Assembly: GCA_030452275.1 (NCBI GenBank)
Contig: JAKDMR010000106.1
Span: 1-6,994, forward strand
Direction: 5' to 3'
Source of the DNA: Candidatus Nitrosocosmicus sp.
Lineage (GTDB): Archaea > Thermoproteota > Nitrososphaeria > Nitrososphaerales > Nitrososphaeraceae
Length of the DNA stretch: 6,994 nucleotides
Part shown: positions 1 to 5,874 of the stretch, one piece after another
Numbering within the stretch: position 1 is the stretch's first letter
How the letters are laid out: the number at the start of each line of letters is the position of its first letter
Position numbers and translations under genes: made by a program
The notes under the pieces: model-generated
The model's input: the letters and a program-made list of their open reading frames with translations, nothing else
The model's database searches: none
What the model was told of the DNA's origin: nothing

Positions 1-11
1 TGATAAATTGG

Positions 12-155
12 TTATATCCCAGCTAAATAGTTTGAGTTAGGCGACAAAGCAGAAAGAATCTTTAAAAAATTATCAAAACCTGCTGCACGGTTTATTCTGG
101 ATCCACCTATCGGTGAGAATTCCTCATTTTTGTAAGGGTCGTACAATGTATTCAT
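12..155 (-). CDS. Possible small hypothetical protein (47 aa)
   Basis: The frame reads MNTLYDPYKNEEF, then a GGSRINRAAGF segment, and ends in NSNYLAGI. It is open for 19 further codons upstream, to an ATG at 212. I do not recognise the family. The composition (mixed polar and aromatic, no low complexity) looks protein-like rather than random. The start is uncertain. A TATA-like TTATTAAAA lies at about 219-227 on the minus strand, which would put transcription start near 197, so TTG at 179 or ATG at 155 are both possible; ATG 155 is used here. It is divergent from the response regulator gene. It could also be the tail of a longer decayed gene. Confidence 0.35.
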   Translation of the reverse strand: MNTLYDPYKNEEFSPIGGSRINRAAGFDNFLKILSALSPNSNYLAGI

Positions 156-340
156 AATTTTCTGAAATGTAATTTCCAACTGAAATGTTAGGCAGAAATG
201 AATAGTAACCATGGGGTTTTAATAATGGCTAACAGAATTATGGAGGCATTTAGGATATGAGTAACGGGGTGAATATTTTCAATCTTAACCATGCTAACCG
301 AATCTCCGATTCGCATATCTATAAAACACAAACATTAGGA

Positions 341-348
341 TTTATTAA
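341..348 (+). promoter_or_regulatory. Archaeal TATA box of the response regulator
   Basis: TTTATTAA is centred about 32 nt before GTG 377, predicting a leader of only a few bases. A second candidate, CTATAAAAC, lies at 318-326. A short hairpin (CGAATC, 3-nt loop, GATTCG) at 299-313 sits just upstream of both and might be an operator; no function is shown. Confidence 0.45.
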
Positions 349-376
349 TGTATGTTGCACTCGATATCTTACAGAA

Positions 377-775
377 GTGATAAAGATAATGATAATTGAA
401 GATGAGCAGGATTTGTTAAATCTTTATAAAGATTTTCTGATAAACAAAGGATATCACATTTCTGTTACAAATACGACGGCTTCAAATGTTCTGGGTGACT
501 ATGAAGAGTTTAAACCCGATCTTGTTATTTTAGATTACAAACTTCCAGATGGCAAAAACGGACTTGAAGCGGCAAATGAGATTTTTGGAAAATATCCATT
601 TGCATCCATTTTAATCATTTCCGCATATGATTCAGTTAAGCAAGCTTTTAATAATGAGAAAAAATTCGTTGCTAAAAACATAAAGTTGTTGATTAAACCA
701 TTTAAGTTATCTAAGTTAAATGAATTAGCAATTGATTTAGTGAATAAACAACCAAATAAACAAATCAGAAACTAA
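377..775 (+). CDS. CheY-like single-domain response regulator
   Basis: This is a stand-alone receiver domain of 132 aa with no output domain. Counting from GTG at 377, the acidic pocket is E8-D9, the phospho-acceptor is D53 (in VILDYKLPDG), the switch residue is S82 (in LIISAYD) and the conserved lysine is K107 (in LLIKPF). All receiver signature residues are therefore present. It would be phosphorylated by a histidine kinase, none of which is in this window, so it is an orphan whose partner and output are unknown. The frame stays open back to ATG 257, but those 40 extra codons do not resemble a receiver and contain the likely promoter. GTG 377 gives the usual receiver N-terminus (VIKIMIIEDE) and fits a TATA box at 341-348; ATG 389 is the alternative. 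The cytoplasmic receiver fold is secure, the pathway is not. Confidence 0.88.
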   Translation: MIKIMIIEDEQDLLNLYKDFLINKGYHISVTNTTASNVLGDYEEFKPDLVILDYKLPDGKNGLEAANEIFGKYPFASILIISAYDSVKQAFNNEKKFVAKNIKLLIKPFKLSKLNELAIDLVNKQPNKQIRN

Positions 776-825
776 TATTGTTGTTACCATAAATAGGATT
801 AAATATAAGTGACCCATTAAACTGA

Positions 826-1427
826 TCAAAAAAAACACTGCCCAAGACCCGGTGAATTTTAAAGGAGATTGTTATGATTGGGTCACAGGTTCCCGTTGTA
901 CACAGAATCCGATTGAATGATTCCTCTCTACATTGTTGCATCAGGCCCGCAAGCTGAGAAACTGGCTGGAGAAGAATAGGATGCGTTAATAACTAATTAA
1001 ACACACCGTCCTAAAATAAAGAATGTTTTTGATACACACTTTTGAGGAGGGATCAAAAATTGGAAATGAACGCTTGAGATAAGGTAAAGGTAATGAAAAC
1101 CAGAAAAAAAATTGTTATTTATTCCAGCATCTTATGATAAAAAGACCATTAAACAAAGTCCAATTTTGACGATATTCAATGATTAAAGTATTTTATGAGA
1201 CATAGATATGCATGATCAAAAAAAAATAGAAAATAATAGATTAGTCATAGGAGACAATTCATTGAAAAAGCATGTTTTTGATAACAAACAAAGTAATAGG
1301 ATTCGAAAATTTGTCCAGTTTTGAAAATACAGGAATTACCGAAATAACAATGACAAACTCAAGTCCAAATAAGAAAATACTAATAGATTTGTTTTTCGAA
1401 AAAATGAAACCAAATTTGCGACAATGA
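826..1427 (+). pseudogene. LLM-class F420/flavin-dependent oxidoreductase, truncated and frameshifted
   Basis: This is a relic of the luciferase-like monooxygenase superfamily (F420-dependent glucose-6-phosphate dehydrogenase-like TIM barrels), a family with many copies in soil ammonia-oxidising archaea. Three blocks appear in order. The first, at 843-917, is QDPVNFKGDCYDW, matching the PVNFKGKYY region. After a frameshift, 920-1043 gives IPLYIVASGPQAEKLAGEE then DALITN, matching the family's IPLYIAASGPKAAELAG-x-x-GDG block, with stops at 977 and 998. The C-terminal block, 1323-1427, gives ENTGITEITMTNSSPNK and ends at TGA 1425; LVIGDNSLKKH at about 1242-1274 in another frame probably belongs just before it. 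About 200 of an expected 300 to 340 residues remain. The N-terminal half, which would carry much of the substrate and cofactor site, is missing, so the gene was cut as well as mutated. Family assignment rests on recalled motifs. Confidence 0.72.
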
Positions 1428-1470
1428 TCGCGGACTGCATCTTCTCATTTCATTTGTTGCCTCGATTTTC

Positions 1471-1632
1471 CTACCCTCCTCCACCTTCTTTTCCACCACC
1501 CGAACTTTCTACTTCTAACTCTTTTAATTCTTCGTCTACTTCAGATTTTGCTTTTGTCATAGGTTTAAGCATTTCTTTTTTTAATTTGTCACTATCCAAT
1601 GTTTCTTCATTTTTCTCATCATTATTATCCAT
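1471..1632 (-). CDS. Small acidic protein with C-terminal tetraglycine
   Basis: The product is 53 aa: 16 Asp/Glu, 9 Lys, no aromatic residue, no Cys, and ends in SSGGGKEGGGG. Residues 1-20 look disordered (MDNNDEKNEE...). Residues about 16-42 could form an amphipathic helix or short coiled coil. No signal peptide or membrane segment is present. I do not recognise the family. The start at ATG 1632 is chosen over the longer ATG 1686 because a TATA box (TTTATTTATT on the minus strand) is centred about 25 nt before ATG 1632, as expected for a leaderless archaeal mRNA; the longer version would run through that promoter. The plus-strand frame across the same bases is a shadow. A disordered acidic body with a free glycine tail is reminiscent of Pup/UBact-type modifiers, but this is only an analogy. 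Confidence 0.6.
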   Translation of the reverse strand: MDNNDEKNEETLDSDKLKKEMLKPMTKAKSEVDEELKELEVESSGGGKEGGGG

Positions 1633-1652
1633 AGACACTATATAACAAGAAC

Positions 1653-1662
1653 AATAAATAAA
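1653..1662 (-). promoter_or_regulatory. TATA box for the 53-aa acidic protein
   Basis: TTTATTTATT on the minus strand is centred about 25 nt before ATG 1632. This is the spacing expected when transcription starts at or next to the start codon. Confidence 0.5.
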
Positions 1663-1916
1663 CTTTGAAATTATGGATAAATGCACTTGCTAGAAAAAAT
1701 AAAAGTAAAAGCGTGCTAGAGAATGTATCCTCAGTCTACACTTGCGGTCTAATTGATCTCTGAATTACCGTAATTTCTGCAGGAAAAATATGATATCAAA
1801 AACTTTTGGATAGTGATGTTACTCAGATAACTTCCAATATCTCGTACGGTATTGTTTGACCATTTTGATGTTTCCGTCCATCTATTGCGATTACTCTGAT
1901 AACAAAAGATAGAAAA

Positions 1917-2121
1917 ATGACACCAGAGAATAACTTTGTAGATACTAATATTTGGTCATGTTATAAGAGAACAGATAATATTTTAAAAATCAACCGAGTT
2001 CAAAGATGATATTAACGGTAATTAATTTGATAAAAAACTTGAATTAATTAAGACGTTTGATGCATTAATTGATATCAGGACTCCCGAGTATCATATAGTT
2101 GACTACTTTGTGTCATGCTGA
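1917..2121 (+). pseudogene. Probable PIN-domain (VapC-like) relic
   Basis: ATG 1917 opens a 30-codon frame with NFVDTNIWSCY, the usual start of PIN-domain nucleases, in which the first catalytic Asp sits in a V-D-T-N-I motif. That frame stops at 2007. A different frame (2026-2118) continues with DKKLELIKTFDALIDI and then TPEYHIVDYFVSC, which fits the helix and second strand that follow in PIN proteins, and is ended by TGA 2119. The same frame then remains open to about 2236 without recognisable motifs. The layout suggests one frameshift plus a nonsense change. PIN proteins are RNases, commonly toxins of VapBC pairs; no antitoxin gene is seen. The assignment rests mainly on one short motif and is moderate at best. 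Confidence 0.4.
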
Positions 2122-2378
2122 TATTATTTTTTTTGCCAACTGCACTTACACTTGATTTCAGGCAAATTTAAAGACATTTCTCATTCAATTTGTAGATTCA
2201 AATCCGATGAATCTTATAATCAAAATATGTGTTAGATATGAGATAATCAAGTTCATATTTCTAATATTATGAAAATTTTTTTATATTACTTTTGCCAGGC
2301 GAGAGCAATTAGCTAATGTATATTGCATTCTTTATTATATTGTTAATACATGATGCATATTTGAGTACAAAATAATTT

Positions 2379-2401
2379 GCCTCTGTTTGGGAGGCTTTTT
2401 T
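2379..2401 (+). terminator. Hairpin followed by T tract
   Basis: GCCTC, a 7-nt loop (TGTTTGG), GAGGC, then six T. The stem is only 5 bp but perfect and GC-rich in AT-rich DNA. It would end transcription coming from the left before the membrane protein gene. Archaeal termination depends mostly on the T run, and TTTTTT is present. Confidence 0.45.
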
Positions 2402-2423
2402 GACTAGTTCCTTTGTAACCGAG

Positions 2424-2433
2424 TTATATTTAT
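2424..2433 (+). promoter_or_regulatory. TATA box that sets the start of the membrane protein
   Basis: TTATATTTAT directly abuts ATG 2434 and is centred about 29 nt before the second in-frame ATG at 2458. Since TBP/TFB start transcription about 25 nt downstream, ATG 2434 would lie upstream of the mRNA. ATG 2458 is therefore favoured. Confidence 0.5.
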
Positions 2434-2457
2434 ATGGGAAATAATGTAGTTCTTTGC

Positions 2458-2727
2458 ATGGTCAGTTATAAACCAATATTAATAGCTGGTTTAGTCATGG
2501 TAGTAGTTGGGGTAATAGGAATATCAATTACAGCTCCAATCGTAATTAGAGAGGCAATACCTGATACAGAATTTAATATACAATCTCCGCCTAATGTTAC
2601 AGGATTCCGAAATCCGATGGTGGATGCAGAAATTGTATCTATTATGTTAGTTATTGTGGGATGGGCTATATCGCTCTATGGGTGGTATGGTAAGAAGAAC
2701 AAAAAGAATCCATCTATTCCATCTTAA
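2458..2727 (+). CDS. Small two-helix membrane protein
   Basis: This predicted protein has 89 aa. Residues 6-30 form a hydrophobic helix (ILIAGLVMVVVGVIGISI), followed by a polar loop of about 28 residues (31-58), then a second helix at about 59-78 (IVSIMLVIVGWAISLYGWYG), and a lysine-rich tail (KKNKKN). The positive C-terminal tail and positive-inside rule suggest both ends are cytoplasmic with the loop outside. There are no catalytic or metal-binding motifs and I do not recognise the family. The frame is intact, with its own promoter and no obvious operon partner; it stands between a terminator-like hairpin and a long gap before the integrase. The start at 2434 would add MGNNVVLC but is disfavoured by the TATA position. 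Confidence 0.65.
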   Translation: MVSYKPILIAGLVMVVVGVIGISITAPIVIREAIPDTEFNIQSPPNVTGFRNPMVDAEIVSIMLVIVGWAISLYGWYGKKNKKNPSIPS

Positions 2728-2752
2728 AACCCAACTCAATATCTAAGAATCA

Positions 2753-2770
2753 ACTAAAATTAATTTTAGT
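2753..2770. repeat. 18-bp perfect palindrome
   Basis: ACTAAAATTAATTTTAGT equals its own reverse complement. It lies 26 bp after the membrane protein stop codon. There is no T run after it, so a terminator is not obvious; it could be a protein binding site or simply a product of AT-rich composition. Confidence 0.5.
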
Positions 2771-3080
2771 CGATATTAGGTTATTTGTAATTATCCTGTC
2801 TGTCCGTCTGTGTTCGGCATTCTCTAGACTTAATTTTTTATGGAATGACATATTTAGTAATTAATGAAAGAAGTTTGATATCTGTAACAAAAGTTCCTAT
2901 AGTGTAATCCTTTGATACTATTGTTAAATATTGCTTGATGATTGATAGCACTCGAATTCAAAGAACTTCTATTTACGCTGCTTAAAATTATTAATTTAAT
3001 ATCAACCTCTTTGCAAATATCCTGTTATCAAGAACCTTACTCCTAATAATGAGGGTGAATCCAGAAGCGGAAACAGGGAT
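2771..3080. other. No recognisable gene (intergenic, left flank of integration site)
   Basis: I see no credible reading frame, RNA gene or long repeat on either strand. If the tRNA fragment at 3090 marks the element boundary, this stretch is chromosomal sequence that once followed a tRNA-Asp gene. Confidence 0.5.
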
Positions 3081-3081
3081 C

Positions 3082-3089
3082 ATATAAAG
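3082..3089 (+). promoter_or_regulatory. TATA box of the integrase gene
   Basis: ATATAAAG ends exactly where the tRNA-Asp fragment begins. Transcription would start near 3110, inside the antisense of the tRNA fragment, a short distance before GTG 3128. Confidence 0.45.
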
Positions 3090-3157
3090 CACCCGGGCCG
3101 GTCTCGAAGCCCGTCCCGGTCAAGGGAGTGACAGTCCCCCATACTGGACCGGACTTT
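3090..3157 (-). other. tRNA-Asp(GTC) 3' fragment: attachment site of an integrated element
   Basis: On the minus strand this reads from the D loop to the discriminator of an archaeal tRNA-Asp. GTCCGGTCCAGTATG is the D-arm region. The anticodon arm is 5' GGGGA, loop CTGTCAC with anticodon GTC (plus-strand 3130-3132), 3' TCCCT, fully paired with one G-U. The acceptor 3' strand is CCCGGGT with discriminator G at 3090. The 5' acceptor strand is missing, replaced by integrase coding sequence, and the T arm (around GGGCTTCGAGACC) no longer pairs properly, so this is not a functional tRNA. A tRNA 3' part joined to an integrase gene is the classic footprint of site-specific integration. The intact tRNA-Asp should lie at the other end of the element, outside this window. 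Confidence 0.72.
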
Positions 3158-4009
3158 ACAATGCTGACGACATTTAATGGAGAGTTCTGGAGTAATTACA
3201 GGAAATATCTTTTATCATTAAACCAAAGCTCTCATACAATAAGAAAAAAGATACAACATGCAAAGCAGTTCTATTCTGTGCTACAAACTCAAGACACACA
3301 ATGCTTGCTAACCTTATCAAAAGAGACTCGATCACATGCAATGAAAGCCTTGTCTTCATTATCAAAATACTTGGGTCAATACGATGATTGGCAGAAAATG
3401 ATCAAGCGATTTCAGTTAAAGTGGGAGCAGAAAGGAGACTATGCAACTTTTGAAAAGATATTTGATGAGAATAATGAGGACTATTCTGGTATGCAAAAGT
3501 GGATTAAAGAATCAATAAATAGATTACCTACCGAATACGGAAATCCAATTATATTTAATACTTTGACAGGACTGTGACCGGATGAATCCTACAAAACTGT
3601 AAATCTAATCAAGATAGGGGCATCGCAATATATAGATAAGGGAAGGATGTTGCTATTACCTTATAAATTTCCTGATAAATTCCTGAGAATCTCAAAAAAG
3701 ACGTATTTGAGCATTATCAATGCCGAAATATTAGAAATTGCTTAAAATTCCGTCTCTGGCTTATCTTACTATTCGTTAAGAAAAGAGTTTATCAAAAGTA
3801 ATTTGAATATGAATATGTACTACTGTCACAAAGTTATTGCCACATATCTTTGAGACAAAGGAATAGAGCCCGAGATTACTGATTTGTTACAAGGTAGGAT
3901 TGTTAAATCAATGTTTCTCAGACACTACTATAGACCTGACATAAACGAAATTATAACAAAAAGGATAAGGCCGGTGTTGGATGAGTTAGGTAGGGAGTTG
4001 ACCAATTAA
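3128..4009 (+). pseudogene. Archaeal tyrosine-recombinase integrase, three in-frame stops
   Basis: One frame of 293 codons encodes an archaeal phage-type integrase. The N-terminal SAM-like DNA-binding domain spans roughly residues 15-110 (WSNYRKYLLSLNQSSHTIRK). The catalytic domain starts near residue 140 with NTLTGL-stop-PDE, where homologues have TGLRPxE: the stop (TGA 3575-3577) falls on the box I catalytic Arg. Two more stops are TAA 3743 and TGA 3851, the latter in ATYL-stop-DKGIEPE, again where Arg is expected. Box II reads CHKVIATYL where homologues have CRKIFATYL, so that Arg is now His. The tail keeps DLLQGR and HYYRPD with the catalytic Tyr. No frameshift is present. The enzyme is dead as written. 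The start is GTG 3128, inside the anticodon loop of the antisense tRNA-Asp; the frame is open back to 3059, and ATG 3161 is the alternative. Confidence 0.88.
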
Positions 4010-4057
4010 TTACATATTTATTTCTATTATTTGATTATTTTTCTCGTTCTAGTCGGT

Positions 4058-4279
4058 ATGAGTTGTAATGGGATATGTGTAAGATACAAAGCAAAAAGGA
4101 ATCATAATATTCCATCTAGATATAAAGAGGGACAGAAAAGGTGTAGCATCTGCGAGATATTTATTAAATGGGATGAAAATGCATATTGTCCATGCTGTAA
4201 TTTTAAATTAAGAACAAGATCATTTCGTGGTTGGGAAATGAGGAAGAAGTATAGAGAAGAAACAATAAAGCGGTATTAA
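4058..4279 (+). CDS. Small CPCC zinc-ribbon protein
   Basis: This 73-aa basic protein has a CxxC...CPCC zinc ribbon: C29-S-I-C32, then C44-P-C46-C47, with the conserved core GQKRCSICEIFIKWD and a following KLRTRS segment. C3 and C7 (MSCNGICVRYK) add a further pair. Small proteins of this plan (CNGIC-RYK ... GQKRC-x-x-C ... W-D ... CPCC-x-x-x-LR) are numerous in Nitrososphaeria and have no assigned function; nucleic-acid binding is a reasonable guess. ATG 4058 is chosen because the family begins at MSCNGIC; the frame reaches TTG 4031, but the extra nine hydrophobic residues look like chance. A TATA-like CATATTTAT lies at 4013-4021, just after the integrase stop. The gene is intact although both flanks are integrase remains. 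Confidence 0.8.
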   Translation: MSCNGICVRYKAKRNHNIPSRYKEGQKRCSICEIFIKWDENAYCPCCNFKLRTRSFRGWEMRKKYREETIKRY

Positions 4280-4294
4280 ATTATCCTCTAATTT

Positions 4295-4371
4295 AGACCA
4301 AACATTAACGAAATAATTACTAAAAAGACAAGAACGGTGTTGGATGGGTTGAGAAAACTTTTCTATAAGTG
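4295..4371 (+). pseudogene. C-terminal remnant of a second integrase
   Basis: Frame 4297-4371 gives RPNINEIITKKTRTVLDGLR followed by a short tail and TGA. The pseudogene's own end reads RPDINEIITKRIRPVLDELG. The two match at 14 of the first 19 residues, and at DNA level share stretches such as CGGTGTTGGATG. The sequence just before (TTATCCTCTAATTTAGA) may be a decayed HYYRP. Only the extreme 3' end remains, directly after the zinc-ribbon gene. It implies either a duplicated integrase end or a second, related element inserted at the same place. Confidence 0.75.
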
Positions 4372-4391
4372 AGTGATAACTTTGACACTTG

Positions 4392-5057
4392 TCAGCACCT
4401 CTCACGACAATAGTGGAAATTTACCACAACCTTGGCACCCTCGGGAGTCATAATAGCACCACACCTGTCTCTTCCAGAGCAGTCACCCTGTATGTTTCCT
4501 AGTTCGTATTGAAAGCCTGACGATTTACCACCTGTAACCTGGATGACCTACTTTGACTCAATAGGAACCCTAAATGAATTTTCAGTTATACCCCCTTAAC
4601 ATGGCTATTCGCTTCATACTGGTAGGCTAGACTACCATCAACAAAGATTTGTACCAGACCATCGGGGCGTGGACAAGGTGGAGTGATAGGACGAATCATG
4701 GCCCCACAATCGGCTCGAAGAACTGTTTTCACGTCTAACGCTGCAGTAAAGTCATTATTTGGAATGGCTCATGCACCACCAGGACATGAAATCATATCCA
4801 CCTCAGAATTATCTTGATTTTGACATAGTAAATTATTTCCTGATGAAATACTGCTATCACCAGAAACAACCTGACCATTTTGTTCTGAAGATTGTGATTG
4901 TTCAGTCCCTTGTTCTGCATTATCTCCATTACCACTCTGTGAAAGAGCACTATTTTGTGCCTTTACAGTAAAAGGGGAATTAACAGAAACTAACCCTATA
5001 GATAGCGCTAATGGGATGAAAAAAGCAGTTAAACTTAATCTTAATGTCGATAACCAT
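4392..5057 (-). pseudogene. Secreted Cys-containing protein of unknown family, broken
   Basis: Read on the minus strand, the first part (from about 5053) is a signal peptide, LSLTAFFIPLALSIGLVSV, with a likely cleavage after TVKAQ. A Ser/Gln/Asn-rich linker follows (about 50 residues), then a domain with regularly spaced Cys (MISCPGG; RADCGAMIRP; IQGDCSGRDRC; VVNFHYCRERC) ending at TGA 4392. The original length was about 220 aa. Breaks: the only ATG (5057) is one base out of frame with the signal peptide; a TGA follows MISCPGGA; a one-base loss in a G run (minus strand of 4591-4595) shifts the frame after NSHVKG; a TAG follows VPIESK. I do not recognise the domain. Export and disulfide bonding are inferred from the leader and cysteines. 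Confidence 0.65.
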
Positions 5058-5194
5058 TACAATAGAATTCTAAATATAACAGATATTGTTAATAATGACT
5101 TTTAGATTGAGCAGTAAAATATTAGAATAGTTTTGTCAGTTTTGATTTGTTGGCCAGTCCAAGGACCTCGGCAATTATATTCTTAATCTCTTAT

Positions 5195-5781
5195 CTAACA
5201 AGCGCATCCATCTACTTTTATCGACTGAATCATGTCATTGACGATGGTGATGTATTTATTATAATATTCAGATCCTAGGGTAAAGTAACGAATTACATAT
5301 AGTGTATTTTCAGATGGAAAGTAAGTTTCTTTAGCCTTCCAAACATCGCCACTAGGAGATGTCTCTTCGTACACTATTTCATGAGCTGGTATCCCTTGAA
5401 CAGTGGTTCCCGTAGATTGAACTATCGTAACTCCAGGATTTGAATGATAAAACTCCATAAATTCTGCAATTCCTTCAATAGATTTATCCCTGAAAGCAGA
5501 AATGCCTTCTCCATCCAATTGAACCGTGCTTCTAAATCCATCTAGTGTATTAGGCATCAATTCAGCCACACTGACTAGAGAAGACGAGCCTTCCTCAAAT
5601 TTACTATTTGATTCCTCTACAACCCAGTTATCTGGATAGTTAATAGACAGTCCACACAATGCATTAGAATAAGTTTAACTCAATGATGGATTATGTGCAT
5701 ATGCGAGGCGGTCACAGAACCAAATAACATTATTATCAAAATGGGAATAATACCTATCGGCTGAAGTTTAATTACTTTCAT
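5195..5781 (-). pseudogene. Secreted PsbP-like domain protein, broken at the signal-peptide junction
   Basis: ATG 5781 starts a signal peptide, MKVIKLQPIGIIPILIIMLF, with a cleavage region near SVTAS. The frame then shifts by one base within TCGCATATGCA, and the mature sequence continues as AYAHNPSLS-stop-TYSNAL and CGLSINYPDNWVVEE. The remaining 150 or so residues are open to TAG 5195. The core has the marks of the PsbP/DcrB-like fold seen in many exported archaeal proteins: GLSINYPDNW near the start, GIPAHEIVYEET in the middle, and ENTLYVIRYFTLGSEYYNKY plus a final helix with MIQSIKV. Role unknown; surface or lipoprotein-like functions are typical. The Cys in ALCGLSI stands where Tyr is usual. 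Without the signal peptide the open 154-codon part could only make a cytoplasmic protein. Confidence 0.7.
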
Positions 5782-5874
5782 TATGATGATAAAACAGACT
5801 TATTCCTTAAGATTTCTTAGTGGATTAAAAAGGAAATTGATTGAATTCCGGAATAATATACTCATATTCTAAAA

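Noticed and set aside
1026..1059. Inverted repeat TTTTTGAT ... ATCAAAAA with an 18-nt loop.
   Set aside because: It lies inside the oxidoreductase relic, the arms are nearly all A/T, and no gene starts or ends there.
1424..1645. Plus-strand 73-codon frame rich in Ser, Pro and Phe.
   Set aside because: It is the complement of the 53-aa acidic protein; the Ser/Phe/Pro bias is the mirror of its Glu/Lys/Gly codons, and the promoter supports the minus strand.
1736..1915. Minus-strand frame reading VIAIDGRKHQNGQTIPYEI and FPAEITVIQRSIRPQ with two TGA stops.
   Set aside because: It looks slightly protein-like, but I cannot tie it to a family and it has no start or promoter. It may be another relic; not annotated.
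2125..2135. T8 tract as a transcription terminator.
   Set aside because: It lies within an AT-rich gene relic with no intact gene upstream on that strand, so there is nothing to terminate.
3575..3853. Stop codons in the integrase as recoding (TGA read as an amino acid).
   Set aside because: Two TGA fall where Arg is expected and the third stop is TAA; no known recoding inserts Arg at TGA here, and the box II Arg is also lost.
4220..4405. Minus-strand 61-codon frame.
   Set aside because: It runs antisense across the zinc-ribbon 3' end and the second integrase tail and has no protein-like motif.
4759..4971. Plus-strand 70-codon frame over the Cys-protein pseudogene.
   Set aside because: The minus strand carries a signal peptide, linker and Cys domain in the expected order; the plus frame is its shadow.
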